From: Oscillospiraceae bacterium
GTDB taxonomy: Bacteria; Bacillota; Clostridia; Saccharofermentanales; Saccharofermentanaceae
DNA length: 64,000 nt
Direction: 5' to 3'
Assembly (NCBI GenBank): GCA_902775565.1
Contig: CACYMP010000002.1
Coordinates: forward strand, 1 to 64,000
The notes under the pieces were generated by a model that saw only the letters and a program-made list of their open reading frames with translations, had not been told where the DNA came from and did not search any database. Shown piece by piece: positions 51,472 to 60,006 of the stretch. Position 1 is the stretch's first letter. Each line of letters opens with the position of its first letter. The position numbers were made by a program, and so were the translations under genes.

Positions 51472-52452
51472 TTATTCGTACTCCACCGTCGCTGTCGGCT
51501 TCGGTGTGTAATCGTAAAGGACTCTGTTAATTCCGGGAACTTCGTGAGTGATACGGTCAGTGATCCTGCACATGAGCTCGTAGCTGATGGGCTCAACGGT
51601 GCACTGAACAACGTCTCTTGTGTTGATCGCGCGGACGATGCAGAGCCATTCGAAAGCTCTCTTGCCGTCCTTGATGCCTGTGGACTTGAAGTCCGGAACG
51701 ACTGTGAAATACTGCCAGACCTTGCCTGCGAGGCCCGCCTTTTCGAACTCTTCACGAAGGATGGCATCAGACTCTCTGACTGCTTCAAGTCTGTCTCTGG
51801 TGATTGCGCCGGGGCATCTTACACCCAAGCCCGGACCCGGGAAAGGCTGACGGTAGACCATCTTATCGGGAAGACCCAAAGCGGAACCGACTACGCGGAC
51901 CTCGTCCTTGTAGAGATACTTGACGGGTTCTACGAGCTCGAAATCGAGTTCCGGAGGAAGACCGCCAACATTGTGGTGAGCCTTGATACCCTGCTCACTC
52001 TCGAGGATGTCAGGATAGATGGTGCCCTGTGCGAGGAATGCGATGCCGTCGAGCTTTGCCGCTTCTTCAGCAAAGACCTTGATGAACTCTTCGCCGATGA
52101 TGTGGCGCTTCTGCTCGGGATCTGTAACTCCTGCAAGGAGATCTAAGAATCTGTCGACTGCGTCAACATAGATGAGGTTTGCGCCGAGCTCGTCTCTGAA
52201 GACTTTGCATACCATCTCGGGTTCGCCCTTACGGAGGAGGCCGTGGTTGACGTGAACACAAACGAGATTGTTGCCTATAGCCTTGATCAGGAGCGCTGCG
52301 ACTACTGATGAATCTACGCCGCCGGAGAGTGCAAGAAGAACCTTCTTATCTCCAACCTGCTCTTTGATAGCCTTGATCTGATCGTCGATAAACGCATCAG
52401 CCAAAGCTTTTGTTGTAATCCTTTTGAGGGATGCGGGTCTTACGTCTGCCAT
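51472..52452 (-). CDS. guaA: GMP synthase ATP-pyrophosphatase subunit (no glutaminase domain)
   Basis: 326 aa. P-loop LALSGGVDSS near 40, HVNHGLLRKGE, FLAQGTIYPD, HHNVGGLPPEL, QPFPGPGLGVR, CRITDRITHEVP, all typical of the synthetase and dimerisation parts that aminate XMP to GMP with ATP. The usual enzyme is about 510-525 aa with an N-terminal class I glutaminase; here the protein starts about where that domain would end (DDQIKAIKEQVGDKK). So ammonia must come from a separate glutaminase subunit or free ammonium. No such gene is within the window. Nucleotide context otherwise standard. Confidence 0.92.
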   Translation of the reverse strand: MADVRPASLKRITTKALADAFIDDQIKAIKEQVGDKKVLLALSGGVDSSVVAALLIKAIGNNLVCVHVNHGLLRKGEPEMVCKVFRDELGANLIYVDAVDRFLDLLAGVTDPEQKRHIIGEEFIKVFAEEAAKLDGIAFLAQGTIYPDILESEQGIKAHHNVGGLPPELDFELVEPVKYLYKDEVRVVGSALGLPDKMVYRQPFPGPGLGVRCPGAITRDRLEAVRESDAILREEFEKAGLAGKVWQYFTVVPDFKSTGIKDGKRAFEWLCIVRAINTRDVVQCTVEPISYELMCRITDRITHEVPGINRVLYDYTPKPTATVEYE

Positions 52453-52574
52453 ATGTAAAGCCTCCGATGTAGAAAATATTGACTAAATCATTTTACAATA
52501 TTGTGCAGAAGTTTAGGGTTACAAATGATAAAATCAGACAAACCTTTTTATTGTTTTCAAGGAGAGTAATATAA

Positions 52575-53990
52575 ATGCGCAAGACTAAGATCATCTGCAC
52601 CATCGGACCCGCTTCTGCAAACGATGAGACTCTGGCAGAGATGTGCAGAGCCGGCATGAACGTTGCAAGGCTCAATTTTTCGCATGGCACACATGAAGAA
52701 CATCAGGAGAAGATCGATCTCATCAAGAGGGTGAGAGCCAAGCTCAATCTCCCCATAGCGATAATGCTCGATACCAAGGGCCCCGAGTACAGGATCAAGA
52801 CCTTCAAGGATCACAAGGTCGAGCTCAAGGACGGCGGAACTTTCACCCTGACGACAGACGACATCGAGGGCGACGAGACAAAAGTCGCCGTCACATATAA
52901 GGATCTCCCTTCGCAGTTAAAGCCCGGTGACCGTGTTCTGGTCAACAACGGTCTTGTCATTCTCGAAGTGCGCGAGATCAGCGGAAATGACGTCATCTGC
53001 AACATCATCGTCGGCGGCATCCTTTCTGACCGCAAGAGCATGAACTTCCCCAACAAGGTCATGGAGGGCGATTTCTTAAGCGAGCAGGACAAGAAAGACC
53101 TTCTTTTCGGTATTCAGAACGACATCGATTTCGTTGCGGCTTCATTCGTTTCCCGCAAAGAGGACATGATCGAAATGCGCGAATTCCTTGATGCCAACGG
53201 CGGCGAAAATATCGAGGTAATCGCAAAGATCGAGAACCGCGCGGGCGTCAACAACATCGACGAGATCTCCGAACACTGCGCAGGCATCATGATCGCAAGA
53301 GGCGACCTCGGTGTTGAGATCCCGTTCGTTGAGGTTCCGAGCGTACAGAAGCAGCTCATCAAGCGCTGCAGGCTCCTTGGCCGCAGAGTTATAACCGCAA
53401 CCGAGATGCTCGAGTCCATGATCACCAATCCCAGGCCGACGAGAGCTGAGATCTCCGACGTCGCAAACGCAGTCTATGACGGTTCTTCAGCCATCATGCT
53501 CTCAGGCGAATCCGCCGCAGGCAAATACCCTGTCGAGGCAGTCAAGACAATGGCCGAGGTGGCTGAATATACCGAAAAGCACATCAACTACAAGGACCGT
53601 TTCTCCAGACAGGAATTCAAGATCCGCAACAATCTCGACGCTATCTCACACGCAACATGCCAGATGGCTATCGATGTAGGCGCAAAGGCTATCGTAGTTC
53701 ATTCCAGGAGCGGTGTCACCGCAAGAATGGTCTCACGTTTCAGATGCCCTATCGATATCGTCGGAATGACCACATCAGAGCGTATCTGGAGAAGGCTCAA
53801 CTTAAGCTGGGGCGTCATCCCGATCCTCAACGAAGAGTTCAATTCCACGGACGTTATGTTCTATCACGGACTTAACGTAGCAAAGGATGTCCTTGATCTC
53901 AAGGATGGCGACAACGTCGTCATGACCGGCGGTCTTATCAACGGCACGGCCGGCAACACAAACACCATCAAGGTTGAAACTGTAAACTGA
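52575..53990 (+). CDS. pyk: Pyruvate kinase
   Basis: 471 aa. Family motifs: KIICTIGPAS, MNVARLNFSHG, AIMLDTKGPEYR, AKIENRAGVNN, ARGDLGVEIP, ITATEMLESM, SGESAAG, VHSRSGVTARMVSRFRC. It converts phosphoenolpyruvate and ADP to pyruvate and ATP. The length is that of the short bacterial form without the extra C-terminal PEP-utiliser domain seen in Bacillus. AGGAG precedes the ATG. Divergent from guaA across about 120 bases. Confidence 0.96.
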   Translation: MRKTKIICTIGPASANDETLAEMCRAGMNVARLNFSHGTHEEHQEKIDLIKRVRAKLNLPIAIMLDTKGPEYRIKTFKDHKVELKDGGTFTLTTDDIEGDETKVAVTYKDLPSQLKPGDRVLVNNGLVILEVREISGNDVICNIIVGGILSDRKSMNFPNKVMEGDFLSEQDKKDLLFGIQNDIDFVAASFVSRKEDMIEMREFLDANGGENIEVIAKIENRAGVNNIDEISEHCAGIMIARGDLGVEIPFVEVPSVQKQLIKRCRLLGRRVITATEMLESMITNPRPTRAEISDVANAVYDGSSAIMLSGESAAGKYPVEAVKTMAEVAEYTEKHINYKDRFSRQEFKIRNNLDAISHATCQMAIDVGAKAIVVHSRSGVTARMVSRFRCPIDIVGMTTSERIWRRLNLSWGVIPILNEEFNSTDVMFYHGLNVAKDVLDLKDGDNVVMTGGLINGTAGNTNTIKVETVN

Positions 53991-54019
53991 CTTAACTATT
54001 CGGAACGGGGGGATAACGG

Positions 54020-54979
54020 GTGACGGGCAGGCAGAAAGCTCTGTTCATTCTGAGAAAAGCGGTCGAGCTTCTTTTGACGCTCCTTCTCGTATCCCTGTTT
54101 ACTTTTCTGGCATTCTCGGTAATACCCGGTGATACCGCGCGTGTCATGCTGGGCGCCAATGCAACGGAAGCACAGGTGGAAGCGCTCAGGACCGAACTGG
54201 GATTAGACCGCCCTATGCCGGTGCGCTATCTTTCATGGCTCGGCGGCGCTTTTACGGGCAACCTCGGTAACTCCACACAGTTCAGGACAAGCGTCGCGGG
54301 ACTGATCGTCAGCCGTCTTCCGGTCACGCTCGGCATGAGTATCCTCGCCTTTATCATGATAATCGCGATCTCATATCCGCTCGCGGTACTCTCGAGCAGA
54401 AAGCCCGGAAAGTTCACCGACCAGGTCTGTTCTGTCTTAGGACACGTCCTTTTCGCAATCCCGCCGTTCGTGCTGTCTTTGCTCCTTATCTATCTGTTCG
54501 GAAGTCTTTTCAGGAACTTCTCCGTAGGAAGCTATGTCGGCCCGAACGTCAATTTCAGTCTGTATCTTCAGAGCCTCCTGCTCCCCGCGTTCGCGATCGC
54601 GCTCCCGAAGATCGCCATGACCTTCAAGTTCTTAAGGTCATCCATCATCGAACAGAAGGCCTCCGATTATGTCGCCACGGCAAAAAGCCACGGCCTGTCT
54701 GACTTCAAGATACTTATGAGGCACATTCTCCCCAATTCGAACGTGTCCTCCATCACCGTTATCTCGATAGTTCTTTCCGACATTCTGGGCGGAAGCCTGA
54801 TCGTTGAGCAGGTCTTCAACCTTCCCGGTCTGGGACGCCTTCTTCTGTCGGCAATCTCACAACGCGATTTTCCGCTCCTGTCGGGGATCGTGTTCTATCT
54901 GGCGCTCGTTACCGTTCTGCTGTATTTCGCGGCAGACATCTTCTCGAGCCTGGCAGATCCGAGGATCAGGATCAGGTAA
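54020..54979 (+). CDS. Oligopeptide-type ABC transporter permease (DppB-like)
   Basis: 319 aa, GTG start after a GGGGGG-type site. Six transmembrane helices with the family's N-terminal amphipathic segment (AVELLLTLLLVSLFTFLAFSVIPGDTA) and EAA loop-like AKSHGLSDFKILMRHILPN. It forms the channel with the DppC-like protein. First of a three-gene importer with gaps of 12 and -1 bases. Confidence 0.92.
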   Translation: MTGRQKALFILRKAVELLLTLLLVSLFTFLAFSVIPGDTARVMLGANATEAQVEALRTELGLDRPMPVRYLSWLGGAFTGNLGNSTQFRTSVAGLIVSRLPVTLGMSILAFIMIIAISYPLAVLSSRKPGKFTDQVCSVLGHVLFAIPPFVLSLLLIYLFGSLFRNFSVGSYVGPNVNFSLYLQSLLLPAFAIALPKIAMTFKFLRSSIIEQKASDYVATAKSHGLSDFKILMRHILPNSNVSSITVISIVLSDILGGSLIVEQVFNLPGLGRLLLSAISQRDFPLLSGIVFYLALVTVLLYFAADIFSSLADPRIRIR

Positions 54980-54991
54980 GGAGGATCAGGC

Positions 54992-55822
54992 TTGAACAGT
55001 AACGTTGATACAGCACGTGCGAAAAGATTCTACACGGTAGGCCTGATCCTGCTGTCCGTGGTCCTGGCCGCATTCCTGGTGTCTTTGTTCTGGACGCCTT
55101 ACGATCCGTATGCGACGGATGCCGCTTCCAAGCTCCTTGCACCGTCAGCGGCCCACCCCTTCGGAACGGATAACTTCGGAAGAGACGTTCTGTCGAGAGT
55201 CATGAGCGCCGCCAAGTTCACCGTATTCATCTCTGTCGCAGGCGTCGCGATCGCACTTGTATTAGGCACGGTCACGGGCCTTCCTGCAGGGTATTTCGGC
55301 GGATTTGCCGACAAGTCTATTATGCTCCTCAACAACAGCATCATGTGTTTCCCGGGAATACTGCTCGCACTCGTCGCGGTAGCGGTCTTCGGTGCTTCAA
55401 TGTTCAACGTCGTATGGGCGCTGGGACTCGTTTTCGCGCCCACGTTCGCAAGGGTATACAGGGCAGGAACGCTTGAGATAAAAGAATACGACTACATCAC
55501 GCATGCCCGTGTTATGGGCGTACGTCCGGTCAGGATAATGCTGTTGCATATCCTGCCTAACCTTGTTCCGCAGCTTCTGCCCGCGACCGTCATAGGTCTT
55601 GCGAACATGACTCTTTTCGAGTCCGGAATGAGCTACCTGGGCTTGGGTGTCCAGCCGCCTGACGCTTCATTCGGCAAGATGCTCGCCGAGAGCCAGGCAT
55701 ACATCAGGGTCGCACCCTGGCTGGTCATCTTCCCTTCACTGATGCTTGTTTTCTACATCCTCGGTCTGTATTTCGTATCCGAAGGCATGAGGGTATCGCT
55801 CACGAAAGGAGGCGGTTCCTGA
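54992..55822 (+). CDS. Oligopeptide-type ABC transporter permease (DppC-like)
   Basis: 276 aa, TTG start with GGAGG eight bases before. TMs near 18-38, 75-100, 110-135, 150, 200, 235-260; family signature HPFGTDNFGRDVLSR and the coupling loop ARVMGVRPVRIMLLHILPN. Second permease of the importer. The TGA overlaps the ATPase ATG by one base. Confidence 0.92.
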   Translation: MNSNVDTARAKRFYTVGLILLSVVLAAFLVSLFWTPYDPYATDAASKLLAPSAAHPFGTDNFGRDVLSRVMSAAKFTVFISVAGVAIALVLGTVTGLPAGYFGGFADKSIMLLNNSIMCFPGILLALVAVAVFGASMFNVVWALGLVFAPTFARVYRAGTLEIKEYDYITHARVMGVRPVRIMLLHILPNLVPQLLPATVIGLANMTLFESGMSYLGLGVQPPDASFGKMLAESQAYIRVAPWLVIFPSLMLVFYILGLYFVSEGMRVSLTKGGGS

Positions 55823-57402
55823 TGGCCAGACATATCCATGTTCTTAAGGTTCACCACCTGACGCTCTCCTTCCCTACGAGAAAAGATCCGAGTCCGAAGC
55901 CGATATTAGACGACGTCGATTTCGGCATAAGAGACGGCGAGATCTTAGGCCTTATCGGCAACTCCGGAAGCGGCAAGACAATGACTTCGCTTGCCATCGC
56001 AGGACTTCTGCCCGAAGGCGCCGCGATAACCGGAGGTTCTATAAAGTTCCGCGGAAACGATCTCCTGACGATGAATCCCAAGGAGCGCAGGAAAATGCTC
56101 GGAAGAGACATCGGCATGATCTTCCAGGAGCCTTCGACTGCCTTAGACCCGCTAATGAAGATCGGCAGGAATTTAGACGAGGTGCTCGTTGCACATGGCG
56201 TGACCGATTCCAAAGAGCGACGCGAAAAGATCCTCTCGATGCTTAAGACGGTAGGCTTTGAAGATCCTGCCGCCATATACGAACGCTATCCGCACCAGCT
56301 CTCCGGAGGCCAGCGCCAGCGAATCCTCATTGCCGGCGCAGCACTCCTTACGCCGAAGCTCCTGATCTGCGACGAACCGACTTCATCGCTTGATACCGTC
56401 ACGACCGTGCAGATATTAGGTCTTCTCAAAGACCTGTGCGGCAAGCTCCACATGACCATCCTCTTCATTTCCCACGACCTCTCCGCGGTAAGCAATTTCT
56501 GCGACAGGGTCATGGTCATGAAAGACGGAAAGATAATCGACAAGGACACGACCTCCGATATCCTGACAAACCCCAAGAACGCATATACGGCCGAGCTCCT
56601 GACAAACGCAAAGCTCGATACCAGGATGCTCGGTATCGAACGCGCAAACGTCGACTATTCGTCGAGCCCCGTTCTGACGGTGCGCGGCATAGAAGCCGGC
56701 TACAGCGATTCGATGTTCGGGAAAGGTTCTGAAAACAAGGTTCTCAAGGGTGTTGATTTTGAGATCTATCCTCATGAGATCTTAGGCCTTATCGGAAGTT
56801 CGGGATGCGGCAAGACCACACTCATCAGATCTCTTCTGGGGCTGCTGCCTCATAAAGGAACCGCAACCGTCTCGGGAAGGCGCACCGGCGCGGTCTTCCA
56901 GGATCCCGTATCGTGCCTCAATCCGGCTCACACCGTCAAATGGCATCTTTACGAAGCTTTGAGAGTATACGAAAAGGAGCTCACAAAAGAAGAACGCATG
57001 GCGAAGATCATAGCAGCTCTTGAAGAGGCGGGCCTTGATGACGGGTTCCTTGCCAGAAAACCGCATCAGCTCTCCGGCGGCCAGCGCCAGAGGGTTGCGA
57101 TAGCGATGTGTCTTATCATGAACCCGGGCCTGATAATCGCAGACGAGCCGTTCTCGTCGCTTGACGCAAGCTCCGCGGCAGAGATATTAAAGCTCCTTAC
57201 GGACATCAACCGCGAGCGCGGAACATCCTTCCTGCTCGTCACGCACAACATTCATATAATCAGGCAGATCGCGCCCCGCGTAATAGTAATGGACAACGGA
57301 AAGATCTGTGAATCGGGCCTGACAAACGATGTGCTGAATAATCCGAAAGCGCCTGCGACCAAGCGTCTGCTCGATGCGGAGACTAAGCTTCACGGCAATT
57401 GA
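55822..57402 (+). CDS. Fused dipeptide ABC transporter ATPase (DppD-DppF type)
   Basis: 526 aa with two nucleotide-binding domains in one chain. First: Walker A GNSGSGKTM near 49, LSGGQRQR, LLICDEPTSSLD. Second (from about 285): GSSGCGKTTLI, LSGGQRQR, LIIADEPFSSLD. It hydrolyses ATP to drive the DppBC-like channel. Peptide and nickel systems often have separate D and F genes, so the fusion is worth noting but recurrent. No extracellular binding protein is in the operon, and a terminator follows; the binding protein must be elsewhere. Confidence 0.93.
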   Translation: MARHIHVLKVHHLTLSFPTRKDPSPKPILDDVDFGIRDGEILGLIGNSGSGKTMTSLAIAGLLPEGAAITGGSIKFRGNDLLTMNPKERRKMLGRDIGMIFQEPSTALDPLMKIGRNLDEVLVAHGVTDSKERREKILSMLKTVGFEDPAAIYERYPHQLSGGQRQRILIAGAALLTPKLLICDEPTSSLDTVTTVQILGLLKDLCGKLHMTILFISHDLSAVSNFCDRVMVMKDGKIIDKDTTSDILTNPKNAYTAELLTNAKLDTRMLGIERANVDYSSSPVLTVRGIEAGYSDSMFGKGSENKVLKGVDFEIYPHEILGLIGSSGCGKTTLIRSLLGLLPHKGTATVSGRRTGAVFQDPVSCLNPAHTVKWHLYEALRVYEKELTKEERMAKIIAALEEAGLDDGFLARKPHQLSGGQRQRVAIAMCLIMNPGLIIADEPFSSLDASSAAEILKLLTDINRERGTSFLLVTHNIHIIRQIAPRVIVMDNGKICESGLTNDVLNNPKAPATKRLLDAETKLHGN

Positions 57403-57428
57403 TATCCCATAAAAATATACGGACAATT

Positions 57429-57462
57429 AAAAACGACTGCCTCAGGAGAAGCAGCCGTTTTT
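57429..57462 (+). terminator. Terminator of the importer operon
   Basis: AAAACGACTGC-N10-GCAGCCGTTTTT, 11 positions with one mismatch, followed by TT. Immediately after the ATPase stop. Confidence 0.75.
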
Positions 57463-57623
57463 AAGGGTGATCTATATAAAGCATTCACTTTATATTGACT
57501 TCATTGTAAGCCTTTAAATTGTTAAGTTCTTCACCAAATTGAAGACAAATTTGTACAAAAGTATTAACTAAAAGTTAAGAAAGCAGCTTATCTGACAACA
57601 AAGCGGTTTTTCTGACAAACGGA
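57463..57623. other. Spacer with no feature seen
   Basis: AT-rich, about 160 bases between two terminators on opposite strands. I see no gene, promoter or repeat. Confidence 0.4.
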
Positions 57624-57651
57624 CAAAAAAGCCTCCGCGCGAAGCGGAGGC
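57624..57651 (-). terminator. Terminator of the repeat-tailed pilin-like gene
   Basis: Minus strand GCCTCCGC-TTCGC-GCGGAGGC, perfect 8 pairs, followed by TTTTTT. Confidence 0.9.
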
Positions 57652-57680
57652 CTGGTATTGACTATTACATTGGCTTCAGA

Positions 57681-58388
57681 TCATGCCTTCTCGTAAGAAA
57701 CAATATACATAGGAGGCTGTCCTTCTGCCGTTAATCCACTCATGGTAAACGCGAAGTTGTTTACATTCCACTTAGGTGTAATCTTATATACTCCGTTTCC
57801 AAGGTTTTCGACGTTTTTAGTATTGCCATATGCATTAATATCCAGGTTGTTTTGTCCGGGAACACAGATTGTAAAAGATTTAACCTGACCAATCGAGAAA
57901 TCAACCGTGACTTTCTGATTTCCAGACCATGTTTCATTGTATTTAAATGAACTTCCGGATGCATTCGATGGAGTACTGCCCTGCGCCTTAGTTGTCTCTA
58001 CAGGAGCCTTTGTGGTCTCAGCAGGTGCCTTTGTCGTCTCTGCAGGTGCCTTTGTCGTCTCTGCGGGAGCCTTGGTTGTCTCTGCAGGTGCCTTGGTTGT
58101 CTCTGCAGGTGCCTTGGTTGTCTCTGCAGGAGTAGGAGTATCGACTTTCTCCTGGTTGACTACGTGTGAGGGCGCCGTGCCTTTAGCTGATTCAACTGCC
58201 ACCATAGCCTCGGATTCGAAATTATCTCCGTTGTTCTCCTCGAGCTTGGCCGCATTCTCCCTTGTCTTGTTGATCGTTGAGACTACACCGATCATGGTAG
58301 CTCCGGACAGGATCACGATGATCGCAATAACCATGAGGAGCTCAGAAAGTGTAAAGCCCTTTTTGTTAATCATTTTAGTTTTCTTCAT
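57681..58388 (-). CDS. Prepilin-like protein with APAETTK repeat tail
   Basis: 235 aa. Class III signal MKKTKMINKKGFTLSELLMVIAII with Glu at +5; cleavage before Phe is expected. A short helical stem follows, then seven 7-residue units (TPAETTK, five APAETTK, APVETTK) and a C-terminal beta domain (VTVDFSIGQVKSFTICVPG... WNVNNFAFTMSGLT). The Thr-rich tract looks like a glycosylatable stalk. Start at 58388 next to AAGGTG; a 58433 reading is less supported. Probably displayed on a pilus-like fibre or pseudopilus. Confidence 0.85.
   Translation of the reverse strand: MKKTKMINKKGFTLSELLMVIAIIVILSGATMIGVVSTINKTRENAAKLEENNGDNFESEAMVAVESAKGTAPSHVVNQEKVDTPTPAETTKAPAETTKAPAETTKAPAETTKAPAETTKAPAETTKAPVETTKAQGSTPSNASGSSFKYNETWSGNQKVTVDFSIGQVKSFTICVPGQNNLDINAYGNTKNVENLGNGVYKITPKWNVNNFAFTMSGLTAEGQPPMYIVSYEKA
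57986..58133. repeat. 21-base tandem repeat in coding sequence
   Basis: Seven 21-base units encoding the APAETTK tract of the pilin-like gene. Several units are nearly identical (TTGGTTGTCTCTGCAGGTGC in at least three), which predicts length variation by slippage. Confidence 0.85.
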
Positions 58389-58523
58389 AATGATCACACC
58401 TTCTCTCTTTAGAAATTTATAAAACATCCACATTTGAGTTCATTATAAAAACCTCAGCTTCAATATTCAATCACATTTATTCACATTTGAAGAAGTATCG
58501 GATAACAAAGGATAAAAAAAGTG

Positions 58524-59921
58524 TTAACTAAATATATCCTTTGCGGATTTCAGCAGTATTTCCCGGCTGTTCACAATCTCGCCGGACACGTATTTTTCGA
58601 ACAGGATATCAAGTATCCTCCCCACTTCAGGGCCCTTCGGACACCCCAGCGCGATAATGTCATCGCCTGATATCTCAAGGTCTTTTACGGCATAGACGGC
58701 ACCGCTCTCAATAAGCTCATCAGCTATCTCTTTCATGTATTCGAGCTTGGTGAGCCTTGCACGCCCGGCTTCCGTATGGGCAAGAATGTCGGCTTCCTGT
58801 AGAACCGTGAGCTTTTTGTACAGATCAGGGCCGCATATGCAAAGGAGCTTATGGACCGCCGGTCTTTCGCAGGGCGTAAACACATCATGCAGTGCTACGA
58901 GCGTGCAGACATCGCGGGTAAAACGCTGAGGGTATCTAAGCTCCGTAAGGACCCGTTCCGCGATCTTTCTTCCAGCCTCAGGGTGACCTTTCATGTGGCC
59001 TATGCCATCTGCTCCCAGCCTGAAGCATTCGGGCTTGCCCAGATCGTGAAGGAGCGCAGCCATGGCCAGTACGGGATCTTTTGTAGGCATGGCACCGTCT
59101 TTTTTCTCGGCCGGGATTCCCTCCAGTACCGCAAGCGTATGTTCAAGAACGTCCATGTTGTGGTATCTGCTCTTCTGATCAAAGCCGTGGCACACGCCGA
59201 TCTCGGGAATTATCACCGCCAATATCCTCCAGCAGCGCCTTATTACTGCAGGCGCGTACATGCCGCAGACGATCCCCGTAAGTTCTGACGCTATCCTTTC
59301 GGCTGAGATGTTCTTCAGCTCGAAAGCGCATTTCTCCATTGCCTCGAAAGTCTTATCCTCGATCGCAAAGCCGAAACGCGAGGAAAACCTCATGGCGCGA
59401 AGGATCCTCAGAGCATCCTCACCGAAACGTTCCTCCGGGTCGCCCACTGTCCTGATAAGGCCTTTTTCGAGATCAGCAATTCCGCCGGTAATGTCTTTTA
59501 CATTACCTTCTTTATCCATATATAAGGAATTGACGGTGAAGTCGCGGCGCCTGACATCCTCTTCGATGCTCCCGGCAAACAAGACGGAATCGGGACGCCT
59601 CATGTCCGTATATTTTCCGTCAACGCGGAAGGTCGTTATCTCGATATTGCCTTCAGGCATGACCGCGGTCACGGTGCCGTGAACGCTTGCGTTATCAATG
59701 AATCTGATGCCCGCATCCGAAAGGACTTTGGCCGTTATCTCAGGTGAAGATGACGATGCTATGTCAAAATCGTGGGGCGTTAAGTCCAGGAGCATGTCCC
59801 TGACCGCTCCGCCTGCCACATAGGCCTCGTTGCCCGAAGCCTCCAAAAGGCCCAAAACCTTCAGCACATAACCGGGCAGGCTAAAGCCGCCTGATACTCT
59901 GTCCCTTGTCTTCGATTCCAT
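58524..59921 (-). CDS. cca: CCA-adding enzyme / tRNA nucleotidyltransferase with HD domain
   Basis: 465 aa. Nucleotidyltransferase head GGAVRDMLLDLTPHDFDIA near 36-54, RRDFTVNSLYMD near 128-139, neck ALRILRAMRFSSRFGF, then an HD phosphohydrolase domain (HNMDVLEHT, LLHDLGKP) and a C-terminal helical part. It builds or repairs the 3' CCA of tRNA. HD domains of this family can have phosphatase activity. The minus-strand TATAAT ends only six bases before the ATG and there is no ribosome-binding site, so the mRNA is probably leaderless. Divergent from the GH31 gene. Confidence 0.94.
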   Translation of the reverse strand: MESKTRDRVSGGFSLPGYVLKVLGLLEASGNEAYVAGGAVRDMLLDLTPHDFDIASSSSPEITAKVLSDAGIRFIDNASVHGTVTAVMPEGNIEITTFRVDGKYTDMRRPDSVLFAGSIEEDVRRRDFTVNSLYMDKEGNVKDITGGIADLEKGLIRTVGDPEERFGEDALRILRAMRFSSRFGFAIEDKTFEAMEKCAFELKNISAERIASELTGIVCGMYAPAVIRRCWRILAVIIPEIGVCHGFDQKSRYHNMDVLEHTLAVLEGIPAEKKDGAMPTKDPVLAMAALLHDLGKPECFRLGADGIGHMKGHPEAGRKIAERVLTELRYPQRFTRDVCTLVALHDVFTPCERPAVHKLLCICGPDLYKKLTVLQEADILAHTEAGRARLTKLEYMKEIADELIESGAVYAVKDLEISGDDIIALGCPKGPEVGRILDILFEKYVSGEIVNSREILLKSAKDIFS

Positions 59922-59927
59922 GCTGAA

Positions 59928-59936
59928 ATTATATCA
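59928..59936 (-). promoter_or_regulatory. Extended -10 directly before the cca start codon
   Basis: Minus strand TGATATAAT (59936-59928), then TTCAGC, then ATG. The expected transcription start falls on or next to the ATG. Confidence 0.6.
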
Positions 59937-60006
59937 AATCGTAATATTAGATGATTATGTGTTTATTTATAATTATTATGTATTTTTAACATTTAAGGGG
60001 GTCTGT

